Shown piece after piece: positions 11,388-23,639 of a DNA stretch of 64,000 bases. This DNA comes from Cinnamomum chago (taxonomy: Eukaryota; Streptophyta; Magnoliopsida; Laurales; Lauraceae): assembly GCA_038049695.1 (NCBI GenBank), contig CP142461.1, positions 28,527,001-28,591,000 of the forward strand. Reading direction: 5' to 3'. Under the pieces are notes generated by a model that worked only from the letters and a program-made list of their open reading frames with translations, was not told the DNA's origin and made no database searches. Made by a program: the position numbers and the translations under genes. Position 1 is the stretch's first letter. The number at the start of each line of letters is the position of its first letter.

Positions 11388-12418
11388 TCATTTTGTTACC
11401 GAGATCTTCTGTGGAAAAATGAGAATATGGAAAGAATTTGTTAACTGTTTTTTATGTATTAAGCTACATATAATTTGATTCTTTCTTTGTATGAATAAAC
11501 GGCAGAAGAAATAATTAATTACAAACGGTGCGTTTGGATTGCTCCCTCTCCCCTGTTTCCACTGCTTTACTATATTTGATAGAAACGATGGGTTTTCCAT
11601 CACAACATAGAGATTTGGAATGAGAGGAGGTCGAGGAGCACATAAACACAAATTAATGGACGCCAAAAAAAAATAAAAAATCTTGCACTATTAGTTACTG
11701 TTATGTGTCGTTGTACTTGAATAGCTTTTGTTCTACCCTGACTTGTTTTCCTATTTCATCTACATGGTTTTTCCCAACAAGTTTATGCAACTATTGTAGT
11801 TCACTACCGCATTATGCCTACTTTTAACACTCATGATATGGGTCAATGAACGGTGTAGAATGTGGGGACACCATGCGTAGGATGCATGTTCACTAGATCT
11901 GTTCGCCACCAATCAACGAGAATACATAATCTTAGAATTTATAAGTAATGATAATGAAACTGTGAACATAGAATATACGTTGAAAGTGAGAAGATATCAT
12001 ATGAGTTTAACGTAAGTCTCACACATCGTCTATGCATTTCATTATAAACTTATTGGTGCAAAATTGTTATTTCAGATAAAAATGGGTTGAGTAATATGGA
12101 AATCAGCACAAAGAAATCGTTGTCGCGGAATTTTGTCAACTACATTATGAGTGAGATCGTTATATATATTATCAATATTTATGCATCTCAATATTGAGTA
12201 TATCATTACTTACTGGTCGAGGAAAATGAGATTGCTAATTAACTGTATGTGGTTGTATCGATATCGTTACAATTGCGGTCACATAACTCAATCCATGAAT
12301 TTACCTCTATAATATTTTTGATTGACAAGTCTCGGTTGTGTCTATTAGAAACCTCATTTTAGTCTATCAACTTGATACATGTACATTGTGCTAACTTTAA
12401 ACTCGTTATAGATTATAT
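11388..12418. other. AT-rich interior segment, includes mini-element copy 2
   Basis: There is no coding family here. A second copy of the mini-element lies at about 12111-12268: AAGAAATCGTTGTCG at one end and ATCGATATCGTTAC at the other, with TTTATGCATCTCAATA between, as in copy 1. Confidence 0.45.
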
Positions 12419-15400
12419 ATGGACAATCTAAAGCCCGGTCCTCTGGATAAGTCTATTTTATACAATCAAGATGACCATATTTCAGAACGAGTCTGGCACG
12501 GCAAGGTGAGCATATATTGAAATTTCACTCATTTTACTATGTTGTCCTAACAATCATGACATTACTGTAAGTTTATATATTCCTCGTCATTTAATAATTA
12601 CAGGAAGCCGGTCCACTGCGATGCATTCCCACGCCAAATCATGATAGCTGGGAAATCAATGACCGTATGTGGGAGCTAATACGTCAGACCGGGCTAGAGC
12701 ACCTAGTGAAGATAAAAAAAATAGAGCTCGATCATGGTCTAATAACTGCCTTGGTTGAGCGGTGGAGGCCGGAGACAAACACCTTCCACCTTAACAGTGG
12801 GGAGGCCACTGTTACTTTGGAGGATGTAGCGTACATATATGGTCTCTCCACTGATGGACACCCTGTTAATGGATGCACATTCTCTTCCCCCTTGACCATG
12901 GCCAAATTATGCGAAGAACTATTGGGTGTGGCACCGGACATGAACTATGACTGCTACGGAGTGTAGATCAAGTTCACTTGGTTGAGAGATAATTTTGGGT
13001 TGGAGCCCAAGAGCAGACTGAGAGATCAAGATGTTCGGCGGACACGTGCATTTCTATTTTGTCTAGTTGCCGGTCAGATTTTTTGGACCTCTTCGGGTAC
13101 CAAGGCTCTAGCCCACATCCTTGAATTATTTAGACGTTTTGAAAGTCGTTATTGGGGAGCTGCTTGCCTGGCAAATCTATACAGGGCCCTTTCCAAAGTA
13201 TCTTTGCTACAAAAAAAGGAAAAGTCGTCAAAACAATTACCGATCCTCTAAAACTACTGTAGGTGATTAACCTAGTGTGTGATCTGCATGAATTATGATG
13301 ATTTAATGTTTTATTTATTCTATAATTAGAACCATCATTTTCCTGCAATTGGTCAGGTCTGGTCATACTCACGCATGACAATTGGCAAGTCAATCCGTCG
13401 GAGCGCTGATTGGGACACCGATGTCGAGTTTCCTATTCTTTTAACCTGGTACAACAGATTGCGTTCCCATCATTTCCAGACGAGAGTTGAGGATGCTAGA
13501 CGACACCTCGATATAATGGAAGTCAATGCCGTAAGTATTAAATTAGGATATTAGATTGGTTATTTGTATGGACTCATTGATTTCGGATCTGGGGTCGAAT
13601 CAAGCTGTTACTTTATTCAATTATCTTTATTGTGGTCCCTTTCTTACTTTTTATAAACACAGTTATGGATTTAACGATGAATTGTTATTCCTGCAAGTTC
13701 AATTGGCTTCCATATCGAGATTATGAAAACATCCAGGACTACATCGACGATGCATATGTTCCTCTCTTCCGGTCCAACACGGCCTTGATTTCTTTTTGCA
13801 TTGTGGAGTGACACAATCCAGAGAGAGTAATGAAACAATTTGGTTTACAACAGGTTGTGGCCCTCCAGCTTCCATAGGCCATTCTTGTTAGTTTTATGGT
13901 CTCAATATCAGTATATGATAAATAGATTGATTAGTTTCTTTATTTATCAATATAATCATTCTTTCCTTTCATGAGATGAATGGTGATTTATTACTTAATG
14001 CACATGACCAATATATATGACATAATGGTTCATGAGATGAACCGGGTCCCATTAGTATATTAGATGTGATATCTGTATATGGATGAGATCCACATACGGG
14101 AGATATGTGTCACAAATCTTATATTTAAAATATCTTCACAACCAGTGATGAGATTGAGCATCTCATCTGACAAGGTTGCAGTACTTTGATCACTATGAGA
14201 TAGTGTGATTTGTCTCGATCATCAGAATGTAAGATTCTGGATTACGGTGCTGGTATATTGGATGTATTGAAGGACCATGAGAAGCACCTTATGAAATACT
14301 GTCTCAATTTAAGGATTGCTCTCATAATTCCCTAGCAATAGGCTCTCAATCCTGAGACATTGATGAACTCAAGTTTCTGTCTATTCATTTGCTTTGAGTC
14401 ACCAATGAGTGAGGCCAACTGTAGGTCAACACTTCGGTGTCTTGGGTACGTGGTAGTAGGACTGTGGGAACATGCGATGATCAAGATGGAATCTATCTAT
14501 ATTATCCCCTTGTGCCAATTAATAGATTTATCATTGGTAAGTGCGCACCCATTCCAATTAAGAGTTAATTGGAACGGTACCAAATGATCACTATAATTAA
14601 TTGGGGCTCAAGGATAATAAGATGTGGATCTAATATTGGATGAGACAGATTTATTCCAATTGATCCATGGATAATGATGGAGGGACCTACTTGTGGTAAT
14701 TGGGAAGTTTAGGGTCTTCATTGAAATATATTCCTAAGACTGGAGTGCAATTGCATCTATATAGTGGAGTTATTTGCAATTAACTGTGGGTCTGGATTGC
14801 ACATGAGATGTGGGGTAGCGTGTCCCAGTTGGAGCCAGCTTTCTAAGGAATCCCTAGTGGTCCCCACGCTAGCCTAATTTATTAGAAAGATACTAATTCT
14901 ACTTGAACTCTAAAATGAAGGTTACTATTTCTATTTGAAGTGAGACTTCTAATAGTGGTAATGGTAAGCTACTAATTATTAATGGAAGTAGGACTTCTAT
15001 TTTAATTAGAAAGGAGAAAGCTACTAATTGTTGTAGAAGTAAGACTTCTATGGCAACAATTAAGGGAGATGTTTACTATTTTGTAATGGGAGTTAAACTT
15101 CTATTTCAAATAGGAAAAGAGGAGCTATGAAGGGCTATAAATAGAGGAATAATTCTCTCAAATTCGTGCATAACATATAGAGCACTTTCAACCTCCTTGT
15201 GCAAGAGTTGTACAAGTCCTCTTCCTCTCAAAGTTCCCTTCTCTTTCACCTTTGGTTCCTTAGAGTTACTAGTAGGATTTTCTCTTGAGGATTCCACCAT
15301 CTTCTTGAGAAAAGAGATCTAATACGGGACATAGCGTGGAAGATCAAAAGGAGTTGAAGATTCTGATTTGGATTGTGAAGTTGTTCATCATCAAAGTAAA

Positions 15401-15840
15401 GAATTCAAATCCTCCATAAGAGCACAACAAAGCTCCAAAGGTATATCTACATCCTTGTATGTTGTGGATTTCGTTGTTGCATGTTAATGTGCTATTTTCT
15501 ATCTTCTAGATAGGTTATCTTGCTGTATATGGTTTATGAGATTGAGGAATGCATCCTGGATTGGGTTTAATGCTTTCTAGATTAATGATCCCTGCATTAA
15601 GTAGGTCAAAAGTTTTTTGAAACCTGTCTGGAAGGCCCACCTATATTCCAACAATTCCCGCGTAATGAAATGGTCCCAATAGGTGAGAATCAACGTGAAA
15701 AAATGCGAGCCATTTATGCTGGTGTTTGGAATAAAAGGATGGATGCAATAACTTACGGAGAGGATGACGATGCTGGCCTGCATACGGATGCGTACTTCTA
15801 GTGGTATAGAGGCAACACTCGGCTTCACATCGGCCATCCA
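12419..15840 (+). pseudogene. Plant mobile domain (PMD, MAIN-like) gene, broken
   Basis: PMD proteins resemble the aminotransferase-like domain of MAIN/MAIL1 and occur both as host genes and inside plant transposons. Exon 1 (12419-12505) encodes 29 residues, including LYNQDDHISERVW, and ends at a GTGAGC donor. Exon 2 starts at 12604 and encodes WELIRQTGLEHLV, LVERWRPETNTFHL and EATVTLEDVAYIYGLS, then meets an in-frame TAG at 12964. The frame goes on (FTWLRDNF, FLFCLVAGQIFWTSSG). A further exon (about 13357-13530) gives VWSYSRMTIGKS and LLTWYNRLRSH. The next (about 13699-13880) gives FNWLPYRDYENIQ and has another stop in FCIVE. A 1.77-kb solo LTR then splits the gene, which resumes at 15654 with REKMRAIYAGVW and, after a stop, WYRGNTRLHIGHP. 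At least three stops plus the LTR make it non-functional. It lies between the left arm of the giant element and the Ulp1 remnant on the same strand. Confidence 0.8.
13886..15653 (+). mobile_element. Solo LTR, 1.77 kb, inserted in the PMD gene (family copy 1)
   Basis: It starts TGTTAGTTTTATGG and ends TATTCCAACA. The flanks share ATTC (13881-13884 and 15654-15657), with a fifth base T against C. A diverged copy of the same sequence lies at 44603-46304, and the two are parallel over their whole length. A TATA box (CTATAAATAGAGG near 15136) sets the orientation as plus. No second LTR, primer site or internal coding region adjoins it. The host PMD frame resumes right after it. Confidence 0.8.
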
Positions 15841-15979
15841 ACCTCCGGATCTAGACTCAGCCTAAACTCCATCCAATCTCAAGTAAATTCCTCCATCTTA
15901 CTTTGCTCACTCCTCATACAAGTATAGACCTCCATTTTTGCCATGTCAGACTAAATCCTATGCTATCTTCATATTGCCT

Positions 15980-18010
15980 AACATAGATCCTGAAGTTTAG
16001 CGATAAAATATTGGCTTCATGTGGCGATGCGGCTCAATTAGAAGAAAAATCCCCTGCAGATTTCTCAAATTTCATCGAGGCCGTGAGAGCCGATGTGTTG
16101 ATGTTAAAAGATGCGTGTTTATCTGATCGTGTGCCAGCTAACTTAGACGACGTGGGATTCAAAGAGCCATCCCTAAAGGTATAAATTAAATCCTCATCGC
16201 CTGTATATTCCATTAAGTTATGTACTCATTTTTCATGCATCTATTTTAATAGAGTGGCAAAGGAGACTCCGCAGAAGCTCCTACAGGACTTGGTCTCAAG
16301 AAACGGAAAAGCGCGGGCAAAGTCACTTATTTTTCCTCCACCCCATCTGATGCCAGCAGTCCAATGGGATCAAAAGCCCCCAAAAGATCTAAACGATTAG
16401 TCGAAAAGAAAACAAAACCACTAGATTTGCCCAAACCCATTAGTCCAAAGGGGAAGTCATTTCCGAATCGGCTTCGAGTCCCATATCGTTATCACCCAGA
16501 AGATCTCCCAGATTCATCAATGTACACCAGAGTCCAAAATCTCCAATTAGAGTGGCTAGCAATGGCAGCAGTTCTACATCCTTCTCCAAGAGTCCTTTCA
16601 CTTCCAGGCCATGGACAGTGCCCGAAATGGACAGTACACCACCTCCGGTTCAACCCAAATTTGGGGTAAGTGTGTCCCCATTTAGCGAGATCTCCTCTAT
16701 GATCCTAAACGTCAAAGCACGCTTTAGAGATCCGAAGCCCCCTGTATGGATGGCTGACTACAAGACCGGAGCGTGGATGAGAAATCCGAAGTATAAGCTC
16801 ACGATGGAGGAGCATGATATCCTCACCATTTTCTGGAATGAATATGCAGATAGAGAGGGGTATGACCAATATTCCATCACACTTAAATGCATTATTCTTG
16901 TTTATGTTTTTACTTAACTTATCGCAGTGCTGCACCATTTCAGAAATGCAAAGTTACGGGAGTTCTGCACACCTGTAACTGCCGATATCATGAAAGATTT
17001 GCTTAAGGGTGCATGGATGGACAATTGGGTTAGTAATTCCTGGCTCATAGTAATTTTACAATATCTCATCATGGGAATGCATAGTCATGTTGTTTAGTTC
17101 CATCACCAAAACTTGCGCTTTTTTCCATTGTTGCAGACCATGCATTCTTGGTTTCAGATAATAAAGAAGCAGGCTGCATCGTCGTATTTTTTTGAATGTG
17201 CTCTATCCGTAAGTGACATCGAAGTCTGGACAATAAATTTATGGGAACTGGTACTTTGTGACCTTTTATCCTTTCGGTCATTACTAACGATGAAATACAA
17301 ACATTCAAGATTGGTACGTGCATGCCCAAGCAAGCGAGAAACACTTTCAAAATTCATTTGTGCTAGCAATGCTTGAAAACATGACAGAGAAGGAGTTCCT
17401 GTTGTTCCCAGTATGGAACAACCACCACTTCTTCCTAATTGTTGGTCGGGTTGGTGGAGGGCGATGGGAGTACTATAACAGCTTGAATCAAGAAGGAGAT
17501 TACATGTTCGCTGAACGCTATGTAAGTACTATCGTATTCATTTAACAATCATAACTGTAATTCAACCATTGTATTACCTTTACAATTAATAGGCGGTGGG
17601 ACGTACGTATGTGCTACAGATTGACTGGATCATCGAACGCTTTATGCAATTCGGGTGGAGCGATCCAAGTGTAAGGACAAAACACCAGATGGCCTGCCCC
17701 ATGCAGTCGAATAGGTTGAATTTTACACCAAATCCACCAACTTTGAGTGCATCATGTCACCAGATCATACAGTCATGTATGAAATTGCCATCATATTCTA
17801 ATTCGAAGTTATTGTAATCACAACGTCGATTGTGGAATTTTCGTCATGCCGTATGCACATCACATTGCATTAGGTCTGTCGATGGAGTTCACGAAGGGCG
17901 ATATGTACTACTTCCGTGCGAAGATTGTCTCTGACCTTTACATTGACCAATATACGCATTGGACGAATCGACGTCACGACGGAGCACTTCCCGATCAATC
18001 TGATGTGTAG
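15980..18010 (+). pseudogene. Ulp1-type (C48) SUMO-protease-like gene with basic linker, degraded
   Basis: C48 proteases cleave SUMO-like tags with a His-Asp-Cys triad, and several plant MULE families carry one. Exon-like blocks run in order. 16080-16180 encodes VRADVLMLKDACLSD. 16256-16660 is a Lys/Arg-rich linker (KKRKSAGK, PKRSKRLVEKKTK), possibly a nuclear signal. 16660-16900 has WMADYKTGAWMRNP. 17137-17210 (AG and GTAAGT borders) has WFQIIKKQAASSYFFE. About 17310-17522 has WYVHAQASEKHFQNSF and then WNNHHFFLIV, with the likely catalytic His. 17592-17720 follows. About 17826-18010 has VDCGIFVMPYAHH, with the likely catalytic Cys, and ends DQSDV-stop. The position expected for the Asp reads WEYYNSL, so Asn may stand there. 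Several blocks are out of frame with each other. It may be one unit with the PMD gene upstream or a separate gene. Confidence 0.7.
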
Positions 18011-19404
18011 CATTTTATGGGCTTATTGATCACAGCACATTTGGACTGGGCCTCTTACTACCGACAGAATTTGTAAAATCAGCAGCAAGATGCATCGAGT
18101 AGATCTTTATTTCAGGTGCTACTGAATCTCCTTTATCCGCCAAGAGTCTTTTGTCGCCGTTCCTTTGAAACTTATTTGAAAATAGTCGATAGATCCTTAA
18201 TCAAATTCTGTGTCAATCTAACATTCACTTGTGGTGCAGGAGGATAAATTCACCCCATATTGCAACGGGGTTCATATATTTGGCACAAGGAATGGCTGCG
18301 TTCTATTGTTGGTGATGAATAGGATTGAAAATCTAATTCCAGAGAAGTGGAGTGCAATGCTTCCACCAGCAGATTGAACTCTTTCGCTACATAAAAGGGC
18401 ACTACTTGTATCTTTATTTATGACTGGTTTTATAAGCAGTAAGCAAAGCTCACTTCTTTTGATTAAGTAAATCATTTTTTGGATGGCATTTCATGCACAT
18501 TGTTTTGGAAGTGTCAGATTAACTACCACTGTGTAAATATTGTTTTTCAATTAATACTTGTGTGAATATTGATTATGCATATGCTCTTCAAATAAGTTGT
18601 ACATGGTATGATCTATGTCCTGTTTCCCTACCTAATTATGGACTGCTATATGCTGGAATGGGCACTTGCAGTCTAGTTGGCCTTCATCAGGGACTTGTGG
18701 TTCTCTTTAGATCATTAAAAATGATCTTTTACTGCTGATAGTGGACAATTACAATAAAAAAATGAACTTATGCTTTTGAACAAAGGGGCATAACTATATG
18801 TACTCTAGGCTGAGTATGGCTTTGGCCATCAAATGGAGACTCAATTGCCAACCACATGACGTGGGGTTTATTTCCAGAAACTGGTCACCATGTAGAGTGC
18901 AAAGGCATTAAAAATTTTCATATATTTGTCACTGACCTCTCCACTCATTGACTGCCATTTACACATTATAAATCTCATAGGAGTAACAAACGTCCCCTTG
19001 ATGGATTGGTTCCTAAATTGGCAAGATAATAATCAAATAACTTCTTTTATTGAGGGGAGTAATAATGTATTAGGTTTAAAAATTGAGTTTGAAAAGTATG
19101 AAGCTTGGTAACGATATTGTCGTTGTCATATAATGAAATTGTCCATATTTTGCAATGTTATGTGGCATTCTCTATGCATCTCTATGTGAGTACATAGTCA
19201 ACCTCATTGTTGCTGCCGGAGAAGCCCTGGGAAATGAAAAGCTATATCCAATCGTAACGATATCGTCATTCAAAATTGATTTGAAATCACACTTCTTTTG
19301 TCACCCCTAGTTTAAATGTTGTACGTGTATCTCATGCCATATTCAGTTACTATCACGTCGATCGGAACCTAAAAAAAAAGACGTCAGCTGTTGATGGACT
19401 CTAA
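18011..19404. other. Interior of giant element, no gene seen; mini-element copy 3
   Basis: No coding family is recognisable here. Mini-element copy 3 lies at about 19110-19266, with AACGATATTGTCGTT at the left and GTAACGATATCGTC at the right, and CTATGCATCTCTATG in its middle. Confidence 0.45.
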
Positions 19405-19744
19405 GGGCTTGTTTGGCATCTCTACTCTTTTATTTATAGATCCATCTAAAATAGAGCCATTAAAAAAAGAGCCATAAAAAAAAGAGGCTAGGATAAAAAA
19501 AAAAAACGCATTTGGTAATGCATGAATCTATTTTAAATACCTTGCCTCTATATTTTAAGACCCAAAAGCTATATTTCTCATCTGCCCCACTTTTGGAGCA
19601 TTTGGATTTTAGAGGATTTGCCTCTAAATGTCTAAAGCGGACAGAGCCTAAAATCTTGTGCCAAACGCTCTAATTGTTCAAACCTCTATCCAATTTAGAC
19701 ATTTAGAGAAATAGAGGCATGAAATAGAGATGCCAAACATGGGC
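19405..19744. mobile_element. 340-bp Tourist-like (PIF/Harbinger) MITE
   Basis: Inverted ends GGGCTTGTTTGGCATCTCTA and (reversed) GCCCATGTTTGGCATCTCTA are flanked by the 3-bp duplication TAA (19402-19404 and 19745-19747), the usual target of PIF/Harbinger. The interior is AT-rich with repeated AAATAGAG-like words and no coding sequence. Confidence 0.82.
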
Positions 19745-19983
19745 TAAGTATGACACTGCAGTTACATTGATAAATAGACTGACGGACTTGATCGGAATCT
19801 TTAGGGATGACTTGGAAGAGACAAGATACTACATCTGTAGTCCATCCAAGTGAAATGTGTTTTTTCAAAGACTGGTAATTTTCAACTAAAACCGAACGTT
19901 TTAATCCTTTACATCCTGTAGCTTCTACATTGAGTGCATTTTCCTGATTCACCATCTCTAGGCCAACTTGCATGAAACACAAA

Positions 19984-20870
19984 GGTTCGAACCCTTGAAT
20001 TTAGGGTTCGAACCTTGAAATTCTGAACTGCCTGAGCCAAATTCCAGGGGCAGATAAGGTTCGAACCCTTGTAACAGGGGTTCGAACCTTAAAAGGATGA
20101 ACTCCTGAAGCCTTTTTCCCAGGGGTGGCAATGGTTCGAACCCTCAAGACCCTTTTATCCTGCATTTTCTGAGCCATTTTCCACGGGGGTCGAAGGTTCG
20201 AACCCTCCTATCCTGCACAACTTGGGCCATTTTACAGAGGGGTTGAAGGTTCGAACCCTCAGGAAGAGGGTTCGGACCCTTTTATCCTGCATTTTTTGAG
20301 CCATTTTCCAGGGGGGGTCGAAGGTTCGAACCCTCAGGAAGGGGGTTCGAACCCTCCGATCATGCACAACTCGGGCCATTTTACAGAGGGGTCGAAGGTT
20401 CGAACCTTCAGGAAGAGGGTTCGAACCCTTTTATCATGCATTTTCTGAGCCATTTTCCAGGGGGGTCGAAGGTTCGAACCTTCAGGAAGAGGGTTCGAAC
20501 CCTCCGATCATGCACAACTCGGGCCATTTTACAGAGGGGTCGAATGTTCGAACCCTCAGGAAGAGGGTTCAAACCCTTGTATCCTGCACAACTCAGGCCA
20601 GTTCAGTGATAGAAGGTTCGAACCCTCAAGAATAGGGTTCGAACCCTTGTATCCTGTAGAACCCGGGCTATTTTACAGGGGGTCGAAGGTTCGAACCCTC
20701 TTCTTGAGGGTTCTAACCCTTACATCCTGCATAACTCGGGCCATTTTACAGAGGGATAGAGGGTTCGAACCCTCTGCAAGAGGGTTTGAACCCTTGATAA
20801 CTACACTCATTGAGCCATTTTCCAGGGGGGTCGAAGGTTCGAACCCTCGATCATGAGGGTTCGTGCCCTC
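19984..20870. repeat. Tandem array of GGTTCGAACC palindromes (B-box-like)
   Basis: Within about 890 bp the 10-bp palindrome GGTTCGAACC occurs 18 times exactly, with about six one- or two-base variants. Copies mostly come in pairs roughly 21 bp apart (GGTTCGAACCCTC, short spacer, GAGGGTTCGAACC), each pair able to form a hairpin. Pairs repeat every 70-75 bp with spacer text of two alternating kinds: CCTGCATTTTCTGAGCCATT and GCACAACTCGGGCCATTTTA. The motif fits the RNA polymerase III internal promoter B box (GGTTCGANNCC), bound by TFIIIC. There is no A box and no tRNA fold around any copy, so these are not tRNA genes. The array lies just upstream of the transposon-protein remnant at 21.4 kb. Confidence 0.9.
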
Positions 20871-21423
20871 TTCTTGTGAACTTCTTTGTTTATATATAAT
20901 TTCTTGACGAGCAACTGCCCTTGTTCAATCCGCAAATTAACCATAGCTTCTTCCCCAAGTCCTGTCATGATGATCGCACACTGGATGAGGGATCTTTACA
21001 CTAATATTGGCATGATTCTATTCAATATGTGATGGTAATGTTAAAATAGATATATCATTGATTTAGGAATTATTTGTTTATATTATACAATATTTATTAT
21101 TGGATGGCATTTCATGTTCTGTGATGAGATGTGATGATCTTGGACTTCCATCCTACTTGCCGATGTGGTCATGATATGGGCCATAAGGCAGAGATACTCA
21201 ATCTTCCTTGAATAAGGAGCTGGGACCAAACCTTTGCATATCCAATTCAAGTCCTCCTCCCATTGTTAACAATGCTGAACTTTAATAAAAGATTGAGAAG
21301 TGAACTGTTGCATTAGAACATTTTCAGTCATAAGAAACCTGGGATGCCGACTAGTTCAGCTGTGTAGTTCCCTTCAGTTATAGAAGCCCAACATATTTTT
21401 CCATATACACTCCGAAACTTACG

Positions 21424-22543
21424 ATGGCTCTCTGCCTATTGTTGGATTCTCTTTGTCGTAATAATCTTCTTGTGCCAGTTCTAAACCTGGGCTTCTTGCA
21501 GGATCTGCTACTTCGTATCGCTCCAAAAAAGGAAAGAACTTGCCAACGGCCTTCCTACGATCAGTCTCGGTTTCTAAATGTGGATGGACAGATTGCCTAC
21601 ATGAACAAGTTCCAGCATCGTTCAGTGATGCCCGAAAGAATTCATGTACAATGAGCTGAACGACCTCGATTTTGCTGAGTGGATGCGCGAGAGAGAGTGG
21701 TGGACACTGTATGATATTGGCTACCAGATAGTGGTCAATTGGGTCAGAGAGTTCTACTCTAACATGCATGAACTGTCAAACACCTCGTTCAAGACATTTG
21801 TTCGAGGACAGGAGCTTGAGATAACACCTGATCTCCTAAGTCAAGTGCTAGAAACTAATCACGTCGAAGGCGCACACTTCCCGATTGAGGGCAACCGTCG
21901 GATTAATTACAATACGGTAGCCAAAAAAATCACCGGCAGGCCTGTCACCTGGATTGGCGGTGACATATCACAGAACAAGCTTAGCGACTCTTATCGCTTG
22001 CTGAATTTCTTCATCTGTCACAATGTCAGCCCCAAAGTCAGCAAAAAAGTCACAAAGGAGGATGAGTATCTCCTATACTGCATCGGGACTCAAAGGAAAG
22101 TCGACATTCCACTTGCGGTGTTTCGTGGAATGGCAAAGGTCCAGACTGCACCTCATAATACTGCTCTTCCCTTCCCCGGGATCATATAAAAAATACTTCA
22201 GGACTTGGGTCAGCTGGCTGAATCCAATGAAGACATTCTAATTCCAAAGCAGAAGATTGATTGATTCACCCTTGAAAAGTCCAGGTCACACATCCCGACT
22301 GTTGAGTTGGATGGCGATGATGAGGGAGATATAGCTGGACCCTCTGGAGCTGATCATCCAGGGATAGGCCAGTCCGTAGCTAGAGATTCGGATGTAGGAC
22401 CATCAGGAGATGAACACGTAGATGAGGGGACGATTCATGCGTTGAACCAGTGGCTCACGCGTTTAGACATGCGAGTGAATGAAGGGTTCGCCGAGATGCG
22501 TCAGAGTTTTGCCGAACTGCTCGATCGTTTGCACCACAACTGA
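21424..22543 (+). pseudogene. Plant transposon-associated protein (gag-like 'putative plant transposon protein' family), frameshifted
   Basis: Three pieces in different frames read as one protein. About 21490-21654 has RPSYDQSRFLNVDGQIAYMN. 21644-22186 has WWTLYDIGYQIVVNWVREFY, ELEITPDLLSQVLE and SDSYRLLNFFICHNVSP. 22307-22543 is an acidic, Gly/Ser-rich stretch and then a helical tail (QWLTRLDMRVNEGFAEMRQ) that could form a coiled coil. The middle block, with its VREFY motif, resembles a domain common in uncharacterised plant transposon proteins; I know no biochemical function for it. A frameshift near 21650 and stops near 22187 and 22260 show it is decayed. It follows the palindrome array directly and may belong to the same insertion. 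Confidence 0.6.
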
Positions 22544-22549
22544 TTGACC

Positions 22550-23639
22550 AATTTCTACTGTTGATGTTTTGTCCAAGTGCCACCAAAAGCCTCACAATGG
22601 ACTTTTAGTTGACCGTCATCAGTTGACTTTAATGACTTCCTTTTCATGCACTTGAACAGACATGCAATCTCACTGGAGTCATGTGCCAGTTTAATTGTTC
22701 TTATTTTGTCCTTTGAAATTGTGTAGTGTTTCACGCTTTAGCGAAACTACCTCAAGTTAATGTTTTAAACAACTGTTTATTAGTAAATCATTTGAAAGTT
22801 TTCTCTTTGCGCGACCGTTTTAATATGAATGTAAATTATGATGACTCGTCATTCTAAAGCTACCCCTTGCTTTCAAAAAATAAATAATATTTAAATAGAA
22901 AAAAGAATACCTATCTGCGTACAATCTTTATGAATATGAGAAAGTTTTGATTGATTCATCCGAATCAAAATGGGCCTTCCCTCACATCAACCCTCTCAAA
23001 ACACCGGCAAATCTGGATTCATTGCTACAGAAGCTTGACCAATCCACTGAAATGGCCGATATGGATTGAGATGACCGGAATGGCAATCTTGAAAGGTATC
23101 AATTTGGTCAATTTTGGGTTAGGAGGATGGCAAGGTAGAATCATAGTAACATTCCATGACCTTTAGTTTCCGTCCAAGTCCACTGTATTCACAGCCCAAT
23201 TTGCTGATGACATTTGTCCGATCGTCATTAGATATTTGCAATCCATGCAACTAGATCATGTTTTAATAGAAGTTACAGCCCGTACGACACGTCAATCAAC
23301 TGACAAGAGACAAAAAAAGGTTTTCATGAATAATATGATAATAAGATAAAACCGACATATGTTACTTTCATATTACCAGTTAGATTATGAATCTTCCTAC
23401 TTGAAATATTTCCGGATGCATATTAATCGTTTGCTGCTGGCAGTGTGAAGCTAGCTTGGTGCATCTCTCAATTGCCCCATTTTTGCTATATTATATTCAC
23501 TCTCGCTGCGATGGACTCCGCTTATCAGGTTTCAAGCAGGGATTGCTAGTTGGGATGACTCCTTACACTGAAAGCAAAGGATGGACATTGACTTACATGG
23601 GACAAAGATGCAGAACATATCATAATGGACATCAACAAT
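22550..23639. other. Degraded transposon sequence, no firm gene
   Basis: Short plus-strand stretches (FTAQFADDICPIV near 23190; GFKQGLLVGMTPYTES near 23530) faintly recall MULE transposase blocks, but stops and frame changes are frequent and no key acidic residues can be placed. I do not call a gene. Confidence 0.3.

Noticed and set aside
19984..20870. tRNA gene cluster
   Set aside because: Only the B-box-like decamer repeats. There is no A box, acceptor stem or anticodon arm around any copy.
19984..20870. CRISPR array
   Set aside because: The genome is a plant nuclear one, the spacers are repetitive rather than unique, and the repeats are palindromic decamers.
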